From contig NZ_JAUSZH010000001.1 of the NCBI RefSeq assembly GCF_030817355.1, positions 5,146,501 to 5,210,500 on the forward strand: DNA of 64,000 nt, written 5' to 3'. Source of the stretch: Streptomyces sp. V1I1. Its GTDB lineage: Bacteria > Actinomycetota > Actinomycetes > Streptomycetales > Streptomycetaceae. The translations under genes and the position numbers were made by a program. This document shows positions 15,002 to 24,700 of this stretch, piece after piece; within the stretch, counting starts at the first letter, position 1; every line of letters begins with the position of its first letter. The notes under the pieces were generated by a model. That model worked only from the letters and a program-made list of their open reading frames with translations. It did not search any database and had not been told where the DNA came from.

Positions 15002-15374
15002 GGCGATGCCTCCCCCGACTCTGCTTCCGATAGCGCCACCATGTCGCCGCTTGAGGACGATGAGCCCTCGGCGTATGACTGGGCGGAAGCTGCAACTGGT
15101 GCAGCGGGAAGGCCCGGCGACCAGTGGCCACCCAGTGGAGTTGTTGCAGGCGGAAGACGCAGCGATGGCATCCAAAGAGGGGCACGGTGTCGCCATGAAC
15201 GGTCATCTCACCGACCATGGCCACGGGTATGCCGACCGCTTCACAGCGGAAGCAGGAGCCCCGGTACCAGTCGAAGATGGCCCAGAGTTGCTGAGGTTTC
15301 ATGCCGTTGGCTCGCAAGTAGTGGGGGTGTGGCCGGCCTCCGTCATCAAGCGGGATGACCGGCGAGAAAAGCAC
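14988..15374 (-). CDS. Hypothetical protein with two CxxC pairs
   Basis: 128 residues from GTG 15374, or 104 from ATG 15302; neither has a good ribosome site. WYRGSCFRCEAVGIPVAMV and PLFGCHRCVFRLQQLHW give two CxxC pairs about 30 residues apart, a probable zinc ribbon. The C-terminal third is His/Arg rich and less gene-like. A 13-bp inverted repeat overlaps the GTG start. Confidence 0.5.
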   Translation of the reverse strand: MLFSPVIPLDDGGRPHPHYLRANGMKPQQLWAIFDWYRGSCFRCEAVGIPVAMVGEMTVHGDTVPLFGCHRCVFRLQQLHWVATGRRAFPLHQLQLPPSHTPRAHRPQAATWWRYRKQSRGRHRHGAR

Positions 15375-15439
15375 CCCTGACGCAGGAGCTAAGGCTCAGG
15401 ACCGCACGGGGAAGGGTCCGTTAACCGCGTCAGGGGTGC
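15371..15439 (-). promoter_or_regulatory. 13-bp inverted repeat between two leftward genes
   Basis: GCACCCCTGACGC (15371-15383) is the exact complement of GCGTCAGGGGTGC (15427-15439), with a 43-base loop containing a further GGACC/GGTCC pair. It follows the stop of the gene at 15455 and covers the GTG start at 15374 on the same strand, so it could be a terminator/attenuator or could mask that start. Confidence 0.5.
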
Positions 15440-15454
15440 CGCTTGTAGGTGGCG

Positions 15455-15790
15455 CTAGTCGTCGGCCGCTATGGCCAGCAACGGCACTTCACTGATGGTC
15501 AGTTGAACTTGTCCGTCCTCGGTGAGGAACGCCATCGAGCACTCGCCACCAAGCTGTATGGTCCGCACGGCCTGGCGGAAGTCGTCGCGCATCCCGAGCC
15601 AGCCGCGCCGCTCGAAGAAGTCGCCTTTGCCGTGGGCGGGCAGGCTCCTGAGTGCGTTGTAGAGCCAGCGCAGTCCCTCATACGGTGAGCTGACGATCTG
15701 GTACGACAGCGCCACTTCGCGCTTGATCTCGCCCCGCCCAATGGAGCGGATGTACTGGCACCGGTAGTTGGTGCCCAGCGGCTTATCCAT
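15455..15790 (-). CDS. Hypothetical protein downstream of the HATPase gene
   Basis: 111 residues from ATG 15790, overlapping the HATPase stop by eight bases. Well-composed globular sequence (KREVALSYQIVSSPYEGLRW, GMRDDFRQAVRTIQLGGEC, VQLTISEVPLLAIA) of an unknown family. Tight overlap suggests it works with, or is regulated together with, the kinase-fold protein. Confidence 0.65.
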   Translation of the reverse strand: MDKPLGTNYRCQYIRSIGRGEIKREVALSYQIVSSPYEGLRWLYNALRSLPAHGKGDFFERRGWLGMRDDFRQAVRTIQLGGECSMAFLTEDGQVQLTISEVPLLAIAADD

Positions 15791-16349
15791 GAGGCAGTCC
15801 CATCATGGCGCGGTTGGTCATGTGGGGACCGTGGCGGTAGCCCGGTCCTTGTTGACGGGGCAACTGGAGCTCGGCCGCGCTTCGCACTACGTCTGAAGGC
15901 ACCGGATTGCCCGGCAGTATGAGCTTGGCGTAGACGGTCTTCCCTGAGTGCGGCGTCGGGTAGAGGTAGCCCCATTCAGCGCTGAGCCGGTCCACCAGAT
16001 GAAGACCTCGGCCGCTCTGCCCGTCCGCTGCGGTGGGCCGCAGCATCGGCGGTGTGCGGTCCTGGTCGTAGACGTAGATGAGCAGGTATTGCGGGTAGTG
16101 CCAGAGCGTCAGAATGAGCTGACCAGGCGGCGGTGTTGTCGCCCATGGCGGTGCCTGGGTCGGCTTCTTGGCGTGGCGGACGGCGTTGGTCACCAGCTCG
16201 GAAACGATGAGTACGGCGGTATCGGCCGTCTCATCAGGAACGGTCCATTTGGCCAGCACGTCACGGGCATGGGCGCGAGCGAAGCGAACGCCTGCTTCTT
16301 CACAAGCCAGGTCGAGGCGACTGCACCAAGGTTGGGGACTGGCGGTCAT
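15783..16349 (-). CDS. HATPase-fold regulator (RsbW/anti-sigma-like)
   Basis: 188 residues from ATG 16349. It has the GHKL N-box (LIVSELVTNAVRHA) and G-box (GQSGRGLHLVDRLSAEWG) of the serine-kinase/anti-sigma family that is abundant in Streptomyces, where such proteins bind sigma factors or anti-anti-sigma factors. No membrane segment. The C-terminal 40 residues are extra. It pairs with the XRE/DUF397 genes at 16911-17989, an arrangement repeated in the 43-45 kb chromosomal island. Confidence 0.85.
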   Translation of the reverse strand: MTASPQPWCSRLDLACEEAGVRFARAHARDVLAKWTVPDETADTAVLIVSELVTNAVRHAKKPTQAPPWATTPPPGQLILTLWHYPQYLLIYVYDQDRTPPMLRPTAADGQSGRGLHLVDRLSAEWGYLYPTPHSGKTVYAKLILPGNPVPSDVVRSAAELQLPRQQGPGYRHGPHMTNRAMMGLPHG

Positions 16350-16441
16350 GACGCCACCCCCGCGAACTGACGCGCGAGCAGCAACCGCATGTGGTCGGCC
16401 GGATGATGGGTTTGGGTGGGGCTCTCATTCCTGACTGTCAT
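16346..16441 (-). CDS. Possible 31-residue protein
   Basis: ATG 16441 to a stop overlapping the HATPase start. Sequence MTVRNESPTQTHHPADHMRL and a hydrophobic end. An in-frame ATG at 16540 would extend it to 64 residues but overlap the upstream gene. Support is only the coupling; low confidence. Confidence 0.3.
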   Translation of the reverse strand: MTVRNESPTQTHHPADHMRLLLARQFAGVAS

Positions 16442-16496
16442 GGGCGTGGCCTTGCGCTTGGACGATGCGGCCGTGATGGTCCGACCGCCGGGGGAC

Positions 16497-16688
16497 TTAC
16501 GACGGTCGCGGCGGGCTCGTGATGACCAGACCGAGGCCACGCGCCAACTCGCTTAAGAGCGTCATGGCTTGGGACTCGGTGATCTCTTCAACCCGGATGC
16601 CGCCGGGGCCGAAGTAGAGCAGGAAGCCATGACCGGACTCCGCGCGCTTGAGCGGTACCCGCAGGCCCGGCGTCTGTCCGGCTTCCAT
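16497..16688 (-). CDS. Small hypothetical protein of the regulatory cluster
   Basis: 63 residues from ATG 16688 with AAGGAG ten bases upstream. FLLYFGPGGIRVEEITESQA and MTLLSELARGLGLVI suggest a small alpha/beta fold. No family recognised. It is the first leftward gene of the group and shares the operator region with the divergent XRE gene. Confidence 0.6.
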   Translation of the reverse strand: MEAGQTPGLRVPLKRAESGHGFLLYFGPGGIRVEEITESQAMTLLSELARGLGLVITSPPRPS

Positions 16689-16788
16689 GAATGGGTGACT
16701 CCTTGGCCGTGGGGTGCGGGGAGGTATCACTACGGCTGGTGTTCGGCGAACCGACCGACAGTGACGGGCCACCTACGGTAGACCGGAA

Positions 16789-16843
16789 GCGGTTCCGCTC
16801 GCAACGGTTCCAATAGAACGGTTCCGTTCGAATGGAACCGTTC
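16789..16843. promoter_or_regulatory. Cluster of GGTTCC operators between divergent regulators
   Basis: Four GGTTCC/GGAACC hexamers: 16791, 16806, 16820, and the inverted partner at 16834. GAACGGTTCC (16816-16825) and GGAACCGTTC (16834-16843) form a perfect 10-bp inverted repeat. The position between genes at 16688 (leftward) and 16911 (rightward) suggests binding by the XRE protein itself. Confidence 0.6.
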
Positions 16844-16910
16844 CAAGATCATTAAGTACCATTGAGCTGCGAAAACGGGCACACTGAGCATCAGAGGGAG
16901 AGGGAGGACC

Positions 16911-17786
16911 ATGGCGGCCGAGCAGAACCCCACCGTCAGGCGGCGGCGTCTTGGGTCTGAGCTGCGGAAACTGCGCGAAGAAGCGGGCAAGTCTCTGGAG
17001 CAAGCAGCCGTTGTCTTGGAGTGTCATCGTTCCAAGATCAGCCGCATCGAACTGGGCTACCTCGGCATTCGCGCCCGAGACGTGCGTGACCTCCTGGACG
17101 ACTACGGCGTCGATGATGAAGAGGTCCGCAACCACCTGATGGCGCTGGCCCGCGACGGCAACAAGCGTGGCTGGTGGGACAAGTACGGCCAGATCATCCA
17201 GCCCGCGTACGCCAACTACTTGGGGCTTGAGTCGGACGCCAACTACATCCGAACCTTCCAATCCATCTTGATTCCGGGCCTGCTTCAGACCGAGGCGTAC
17301 AGCCGGGCCGTCATCCGAGCCAACCCGGCCTTGGTCCGGGATGAGGTCATCGACACCCTGCAAAAGGTCCGGGCCGAGCGGCAAGCCATCCTGACTCGCG
17401 ACGCTGAACCGGTCCGCTTCTGGAGCATCATCGGGGAGGCCGCGCTGCGGACTCCCATCGGTAGCGCTGACATCATGCGCGACCAGCTCGACCACCTGGC
17501 CGAGATGGTGAAGCGGCCGAACATCACACTTCAGGTCTTGCCGTACGAGGTTGGCGCTCATGCTGGGCTGAGCGGCCCGTTCGTCATCTTCGGCTTCGCC
17601 GTGCCCAATGACACCGGCGTGGTCTTCCTGGAGAACCTGTCATCCAGCCTCTACCTGGAGACCAAGGAAGAAGTGGACGGCTACACCCTCGTCTTCGATG
17701 ACCTGCGCTCAAGCGCACTCAACCCCGCCGACTCCCTGGAATACATCGCCAGGATCAATCATGAACTCGGGACTCAAGGAAGCTAG
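16911..17786 (+). CDS. XRE-family regulator with DUF5753 domain
   Basis: 291 residues from ATG 16911 with GGGAGGA upstream. Residues 10-65 form a helix-turn-helix (LGSELRKLREEAGKSLEQA, HRSKISRIELG); residues 95-280 are the DUF5753 ligand/effector-like domain (LIPGLLQTEAYSRAVI, LQVLPYEVGAHAGLSGPFV). Such proteins are paired with a DUF397 protein, as Scr1/Scr2 of S. coelicolor, and affect development and antibiotics. Here the DUF397 gene follows by nine bases. GGTTCC operators upstream suggest autoregulation. Confidence 0.9.
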   Translation: MAAEQNPTVRRRRLGSELRKLREEAGKSLEQAAVVLECHRSKISRIELGYLGIRARDVRDLLDDYGVDDEEVRNHLMALARDGNKRGWWDKYGQIIQPAYANYLGLESDANYIRTFQSILIPGLLQTEAYSRAVIRANPALVRDEVIDTLQKVRAERQAILTRDAEPVRFWSIIGEAALRTPIGSADIMRDQLDHLAEMVKRPNITLQVLPYEVGAHAGLSGPFVIFGFAVPNDTGVVFLENLSSSLYLETKEEVDGYTLVFDDLRSSALNPADSLEYIARINHELGTQGS

Positions 17787-17794
17787 AGGCAGCG

Positions 17795-17989
17795 ATGGAC
17801 ACCCCGACGAACTGGCGCACGTCCAGCTACAGCGGCAGTACCAATGACTGTGTGGAGATAGGCGAACTGCCGGGCGGTGGCCGGGCCGTGCGCGACTCCA
17901 AGAACCGGGATGGTGGCTTCTTCCGCTTCACCGCGGGCGAGTGGGCCGCCTTCATCCAAGGCGTTAAGGCTGGCGAGTTCGACCAGTAG
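17795..17989 (+). CDS. DUF397 protein, partner of the XRE regulator
   Basis: 64 residues. Canonical DUF397 features: NWRTSSYSGSTNDCVEIGEL, GGRAVRDSKNRDGG and FRFTAGEWAAFIQGVKAGEF. Small cytoplasmic protein thought to modulate its XRE partner. Followed by a strong terminator. Confidence 0.92.
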   Translation: MDTPTNWRTSSYSGSTNDCVEIGELPGGGRAVRDSKNRDGGFFRFTAGEWAAFIQGVKAGEFDQ

Positions 17990-18003
17990 CCCTACGACCA
18001 ACA

Positions 18004-18037
18004 AGAGCCCCGGCCGTCTGATGACGGTCGGGGCTCT
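18004..18037 (+). terminator. Rho-independent terminator after the DUF397 gene
   Basis: AGAGCCCCG and CCGT (18004-18017) pair with ACGG and CGGGGCTCT (18024-18037) with one mismatch and a six-base loop; T run poor. Confidence 0.7.
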
Positions 18038-18119
18038 GTGCTGAGTAGCGAACATCAAGGCCGCGCCGGCGGCGCGATGACCTAAGCCGATGATGAGCAA
18101 TGGCCCGGGTCGAAGACAG

Positions 18120-18401
18120 CTACTGAGCGTTCGCGTAGATCAGTAGCTCAAGGACGCTGATCAGGGCCAGCGCAACGCTTGCCATCAAATACCGGCGCCC
18201 ATTCTTGGCCCGCTTCACGCCAGGATGAAGGACACTAATCGCGAGAGGCCGAACACTACAGATCAAGGCGACCGTAGCAAAAGAGGCGCTAACAAAGAGG
18301 GCAAACAGGGCCACGCCATAGCCAGCATATAAAAAGATTTTGAGCTCTTTGTATGCGCGATCAAGTGGAAGTTTGGTTAAGAAGGGGGGTGCAAGTTTCA
18401 T
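18120..18401 (-). CDS. Small membrane protein downstream of the RHS gene
   Basis: 93 residues from ATG 18401. Two hydrophobic helices (about residues 24-50 and 71-90) separated by a basic loop (HPGVKRAKNGRR). Same strand as and downstream of the RHS protein and of another small membrane protein. In polymorphic toxin loci that position is normally held by the immunity gene, so a membrane immunity role is possible but unproven. Confidence 0.6.
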   Translation of the reverse strand: MKLAPPFLTKLPLDRAYKELKIFLYAGYGVALFALFVSASFATVALICSVRPLAISVLHPGVKRAKNGRRYLMASVALALISVLELLIYANAQ

Positions 18402-18420
18402 AATGCTTTCCGTTATTTGG

Positions 18421-18657
18421 TTAGAACGCTCTGATGGCCGCGTTGCGAAGTCCGCACTTCAGCGCGTGGCCTTGCCTCATCTGCCGCGCGGCCATAAAGG
18501 CAATGACCGCAGCGACTATCCCTTGGCCAACAATGACCCACCAAATACGGGAAAAAACCATGTCGAAGCCAAAGATCCATACCATACCCACCACTACTAC
18601 TAACGAGCCGATGAGCAAGACGGCTCCACGCCTCTTTGAGCTCAGATTTACATTCAT
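18421..18657 (-). CDS. Small two-helix membrane protein downstream of the RHS gene
   Basis: 78 residues from ATG 18657 (a TTG at 18729 would add 24 residues that do not look native). Two hydrophobic helices (about 13-33 and 39-57) and a basic C-terminus (RQMRQGHALKCGLRNA). Possible immunity-type partner of the RHS protein by position only. Confidence 0.55.
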   Translation of the reverse strand: MNVNLSSKRRGAVLLIGSLVVVVGMVWIFGFDMVFSRIWWVIVGQGIVAAVIAFMAARQMRQGHALKCGLRNAAIRAF

Positions 18658-18793
18658 CTTTTCGTTTGAATGTCCGCAGATACAGGCTCGAATCGAGTCG
18701 TGGGGTGATAAATTGGGAGCTAGCTTCAATGGTTTACCTATTCTTACTCTTAAATGCTCTATTCTAACACCTGCGGGTGAGGCGGTCTGGGGT

Positions 18794-21700
18794 CTAGAAG
18801 TAGCGGCCGGAAATTATAAGCACCATGTTATTGTACGCTGATCCTTTATTGCCGCTCAAAATGCTTGGCGGTCGACGCGATGGTGGACTTGGTGGTAGTT
18901 TGCCTATCGCATATGAGTTTACTCCTCCCGCAACTGCATTTATCCGTTGCTTGGCGGCCACGACTCGCTTGCTTTTGGCACTTTGACTTGCCCCCTGTCC
19001 AGCCTTGGACGCAATACTTGGCGCAATGGCACCGATTAAATGTTCTGTCATCTTTTTGCCGATATAGCCACCGAACAAGCCAGAACCATAAGCTGTTGCG
19101 CCTGCGAAACCAGCCCACGCCCAGTCTCTGGTACTGCTGTATGCTATGGACGATGCCACTGCTATGCCCAATGCGGCACCCGCTGCACAGGCAATCGCTC
19201 CGACCACACAGGCAAAAATGCCAAGACCAACCAACCCGCCGTCGAGCCATAAGCCCATGGAACTGGCGTTTTCACCCATATTTGCAAACACCTCTTCGGC
19301 CGTACTACTATTACCGTCAAGGTCTTGGGAGCGCAACGGGTTAGGCGGATAGACATAGGCGTTCTGCACGCCGCCATCCGTTGGGTCAACTTGCAGGAAG
19401 CGGCCAATGCTAGACAGGTAAACCCGAGCTCCCATCTGTGTTGGGGCGAGGGCAAAATCACTTTCAGTGAGTTTCTGGTTCTGTCCCTCCCAGCCATAAG
19501 TCGTACCTGTCGCGTTGCTCGGCATACTGCTTAACACTTTGCCGAATGGGTCGTATTGGAAGGTGCCGGTCTGGGCTCCACTAGCGTTAGTGGTGGCCAT
19601 GACGTCGCCATGCAAGTTGGGCAGGGACACCGTGTAGTTGCTTCGGATATTGAAGGTCACGCCGCCAGGCAGCTGGAGAATCTTCTCAATGGTGCTTCCA
19701 GAATCGTTCTTCACAAAACTAGGAGCATCACCGGATCCGGTGTAGCCAAATGCGTAGTACTGCTGCGATACCCAATCCCAGTTGGTGATGTTGTCTCGGC
19801 CTCGCCAGACGAGCCGGCCTTGGACGTCGCGGCTGTAATACTCAGCGAAACCAGAGCCATTGGCGTCATATTGCTCAAGGCCAGTATTCCGGTCAGAGGA
19901 ATCATAGATCAACTGCAGTGGCGTCGTGCCAGTACCAATAGTTGTCGTGTTGCCGTGAGCGTCATAGACAGCGCCATTTACCAATGCGTCACTGGACGAT
20001 ACTAGCCGGTCGGCGTTGTCGTAGCAGTAGGTTGTGGTAGTCGTGGCACCGCCCACAGTGGCCGTCTGACTGGTACGGTTCGAGTTCTTGCCCGCATTAA
20101 CGTTGTAGGTACCAGTGCAAGCGGTCGGAGTGCCAAAGCCGTAGCTCCAGGAGTTTGCGCCAACGGTGGCAGAGGTTAGGCGGCCCGCCTTGTCATAGGC
20201 GTAGGACTTGGATGCGCCGAGCTCAGTTCCAGAGATGATCTGGCCTGACTGGCTCCGGGTGACCGAATCTGTAATATGGGTCGTACCGTTACCCAAGGTG
20301 TAGTCCTTACCCGCCACGCGGCCAAAACTGTCGCGACTAATGGCCAGCGCCAATGAGCCAGCCGTGGGGTAGGTGACACCGCTCATTCTGCTGTACGCGT
20401 CGTATGACGGCACAGCGTAAGTGGTGCTGTCGAGCTTCTGGGCCGACAGGCGACCGTAGCTGTCATAGGTGAACTCCTCAAGACCAAGTGGACTGGTTCG
20501 GCTACTGAGGCGGCCGAGGGTGTCATAAGTGGTTGTAGTCGTATTGCCTTCGGCATCGGTGTAACTTACCGTCCGGCCTAACAGGTCAGCGGTGGTCGAG
20601 ATGGTGCCCTCCGAGTCGGAGGCACTTATCACGAGTGGATTACCACTAACGGCATAGTTGTTTGTGATCGTCCGAGCCGGCTTGCCTGCGCCCAGTGAAG
20701 GAACGGCCACCTGAGTAATACGCCCGCGGCTGTCATATGTGGTGCATGTCCAGGCATCGGAATTGTAGCGAGTGGCTACCGTCCGACCCGCGTCATCGTA
20801 GATTGTTTCAGTTAACCGGCTGGTTTGAGAACCGGCACCGTCCGGGTCAGCCTCGGTCTTCAGCTTCAGCATGCCCGCCTGTTTAAAGGCTTCAGTCGTG
20901 CCGGTAGTACAGGGGTTATCCCGTATATCAGTCGCGCCATAGTAGGTGTAGCTGGTCGTAGTACCGCCAGGGAGTACTTTGTTTGTCTGGCGAAGGAAGC
21001 TGCCGGTAGCGCCCTGGACCTCATAGTTGCTATTTCCGGTGTAGCTCAAGCCTGCAGGGTCGAGAGTCGTAGCACTGGCCAAGCTGAGCTCAGGGTTAGC
21101 GCCATAATTGGTACTCGTCGTAACAGTGCCGACAGATGAGCTTGAATCATATACCGTGCGGCTTGTGGTCAGACCATAGCGAGGCGTTAAGAGGGAGCCC
21201 AAGGCGCTCGTTTCGCTACCACCGGGAGCGGTCTTAAACAGCTCCAAATGGGCATCCGTATCTAAGGTTGATCCGACCGCCTTGTTGTAGTAGTCAAGCC
21301 GGACGCGGTGCCATGAGTTGGCCGTGGCATTATTGAACGTCTGGATTGCAGCATGGTCCTCATAGCTTCCGTCATTCCAGTCGTCCACTACGAGCGTGTC
21401 ATCAACCCAGAGTCGGGCACCATCATCGGACTTAACCTTGAATGTGTGACTGCCAGTCTCTGGCAACTTAATGGAGCCCGTCAGACTTACGCCCCAGCCG
21501 TAAGTTGACTGGCTTGGCGTAATCGGTTGGCTTGTGCCCCAGGTCTTCACCACATCGCCGTTACTCGTTCCGACGCCGGTCTGGTGGCTCTTGGGGGCGC
21601 CAAACAGCAACTTAGATGTAGTTCCAGTGCCATTGGCTGAAGTGGCTACATCGAAGTAGGCAGCCGCCAGGCCATTAATGCCTTCGTCATAGCCAGTCTT

Positions 21701-24700
21701 GACATGGGGAACAACGAGTGGGTAGTAGCTGGTAGGAATGCGGTTCGTTCCATAAAAAGAGGCTGGAGCTGGCCCGTATTGGTCGGTGGCTCGATCGGCG
21801 TAGTCGTAAATCGTGGTGCTCTTGAGGCCAGTCGTGTCAGTTGTCGACAGCACCAGGTCTTTGGACGCATCCCACTCGGTGGTGGCAGTCAGGTTGGCGA
21901 TGTCGGTATCGGTGGTGGTGCGGTAAGTGGCGTCATAAGCCACCTTGCGGCTGAAGCCGTTGGGCTCGGTGGCATTGGCTACATTCATCTTGGTGTGGCC
22001 GACTTGGTAGTCATAGCTGTGAGCCTGGCGAGTGGCCCCACCAGTGGCGGCAGGCAGAGTCACTCCGGAAACACGCCCCAAGACGTCATAGGCGATCTGC
22101 GTCACTTCGGTGCCATCCTGGCTCCGGATGCTCGCCAGTACTGCGTCATTGGCAACGCTCGTCCGCACCTGGGTGAGGCGGCCGGAGGCGTCATAGCCGT
22201 AGTCGGTCAGCTCGCTGCCGGGCCTCACGATGCGCGACAGGCGCGGGTTACCGCTGCCATCTACCACATAGAGCAGCTGCGTGACGTTGCCGTCATTGGT
22301 CGCCGCGGCACACATCATGCCTGCCGTCGAGGAGTAGGCGGTGAAGCCGCTTGGCACGGATGGACAGTTGGAGTCGCCGCTGTAGTAGAGCTTCATCCAG
22401 CGGGATGAGGACACACCATCAGTGATCTGACTGAGGCGAGACGGCGTTCCTGAGTAGGTGTACTGGAGTGCGGCCGGCTGCCGGTCATCCGGTGCCGTGG
22501 TTGCTAACTGAAGCGTGCCATCGGTGTTGAAGACATACGTTCTACCGTCGCTGTCTTGCAAGGTGAGTGTGCCGTCTGAATTACGAGTCAGTACACCGGC
22601 CTCGTTCACTGGTGGCTTGTAGGCACCTCCGCCGAGCGCGGTGTATTCGTGCGTCATACCGGTCGAGTCAGTCAACACCACACTGTTCTGGTTAACCTTC
22701 AGGCGGTCATAGCTGAGGTTGCCAGTTGCGCTCGTAGATAGGTTCCAACCGTCCGGCACGACCGATGATTTGGTCAGAAGCCAGTTGCTAGGTACTACTT
22801 GGCCGGTGCTGTTATCGGGCGTCTTCACTAGGAGGTTCGCCGTAGCCGCGCCGCCATTCTCGTAGTACTCGAATGTAACCGGTACAGCCACACCGGCCGT
22901 CAGGCCAATAGCCGAGCCGTAGTTGGTACCAGGGCTGTCACTCCAGTTGCTGAGCACCTGGGTGTTGTTTACCGTAATGCGCGTACCGTCATCGGCTGTG
23001 CTGCCGAAGGTGTAGTTGCCGCTCGTGGGCGGCATAAAGTAACCAGTCCAGCGCACCATGAAGCTGTCGGTTGGTGCACCTGAAGTCGCGCCACCGCTGC
23101 CCCAATCGAAGCTCACCAGCGGATCATTACGCACCATGAAGGCGTTGTTGTCAGCCGGGAAAGTATGGCTTCCACTGTCGGCAAAGTAGCGGCCCACGAG
23201 CCCATGGTTGTTGGTTATGTGTTGAGGATCGGTTCGCAGCCAGGCGTTAGGCACTACCTGATCGACGCTGTCTGGCGTCTTTACGCGGAGCCAGATACCT
23301 GCACCGCCGCCGATCTCCCGGAACTCAACCTTGATAGGTACAACCTGGCCGGCGGTCAGCGCGATGTTGCCACTCCACGGCGTATTGCACGAAGTCCATT
23401 GGTCGTGGAGTTGAGTGTTATTCACCCATAGGCGCTGGCCATCGTCCGCGGAGCAGTTGAACTGGTAGTTGCCAGTTTGTGGGGCTACAAAGTATCCCGT
23501 CCAACGACCCAAGAAGTAGTCAGCAGTGATAGCGGGGTCGGGCGAGCTGCTAGCACCGTTGCCCCAGTAGGTATTGATATTGGGCTCAACTCGCGTCACC
23601 AGTGGATTACCCGAGAAGGTGCCGTTGTGGGCCGTATCGTTCCAGTATTGGGCCGTCAGACCAGAGCGAGCCCTAAGCGGGGAGTTATAGCTCAAGCCCA
23701 CGCCCAACGAACCACCCAATGCAGCCGAGCCGTGTGTAGTGGCGCTCGTTGCCAAGTTCCCTGTGGCAAGGTCGGTACTTACACCACCAAAGTCATCAGA
23801 TACCTGGGTAGCGTTCTTTCCATTGCGCATATCCACTCTGAACGAACGTACCCAGTTAGGAGCGGTATTGGGCACATTGGTATACCCATCCCAAGTGTAG
23901 ACATGCCAGTAGTAGGTAGTTCCGTCTTCAAGGATGTTGTCGGGGATGGTCCAGTTAGGAGTGGTCACCCAACCAGAGTTAGCAACGGGGCCCTTCTCGG
24001 CGTCCGGATTGGGACTGACGCGGTAGTAGTAATAGACCTGCTCGCCCTCGGCGTCGCTGACTGGATTCACCGAAAGCATAGGCTGCGTGGTTACAACGGC
24101 GGAGCCATCGCCAGGCGCGTCACTGGCAGGAGTCGCCATCGGTGGCTGAGTGTCATAAGTGATCGTGGTAAAAGTGCGGTCGTGAGCAAATAGCTTGTAG
24201 GTAGTCCAAGTGGCTTCCATGCCGCGTACGATCAGGGGCGCATCCCACTGGCCAGCTGCCTGCAAGTTGCGGTAAAGAGTGGTTACATCAACATTCCCCC
24301 AGGTGCCGGTCCAGAGGTAGCCTTCGCCGTAGGCGGTATCCACGCAGTTGTAACCCCAGCAGGCCGCCTTATTAACGTAGGTGTTGGTCGGATCACAGAT
24401 GCCGTAGCTATTGCCGCAACTCGGCATTTCTACGTGGAGGTAGGCGGACTGGATGTACTTACCGGAAAAGGTGCTCGACGGGAAGCTCATCGAGGTAACG
24501 AAGCGCCAGTGATTGAGCGGCCCCGTCACAGTTCCAACACTATTTCCGCAACCCTGACCGGGGCTGCAAACGTAGCCGTCTGACTTGTAGCTGACGTAGT
24601 TGTTACCAGTCGAGCCAGTAAAGCTTGGGTCTACCCGCAACGGGTAAACGCTCTTCGGTTGCTCGGCAAGCCATGACTCGCTCAACGTGGCACTGAGGGT

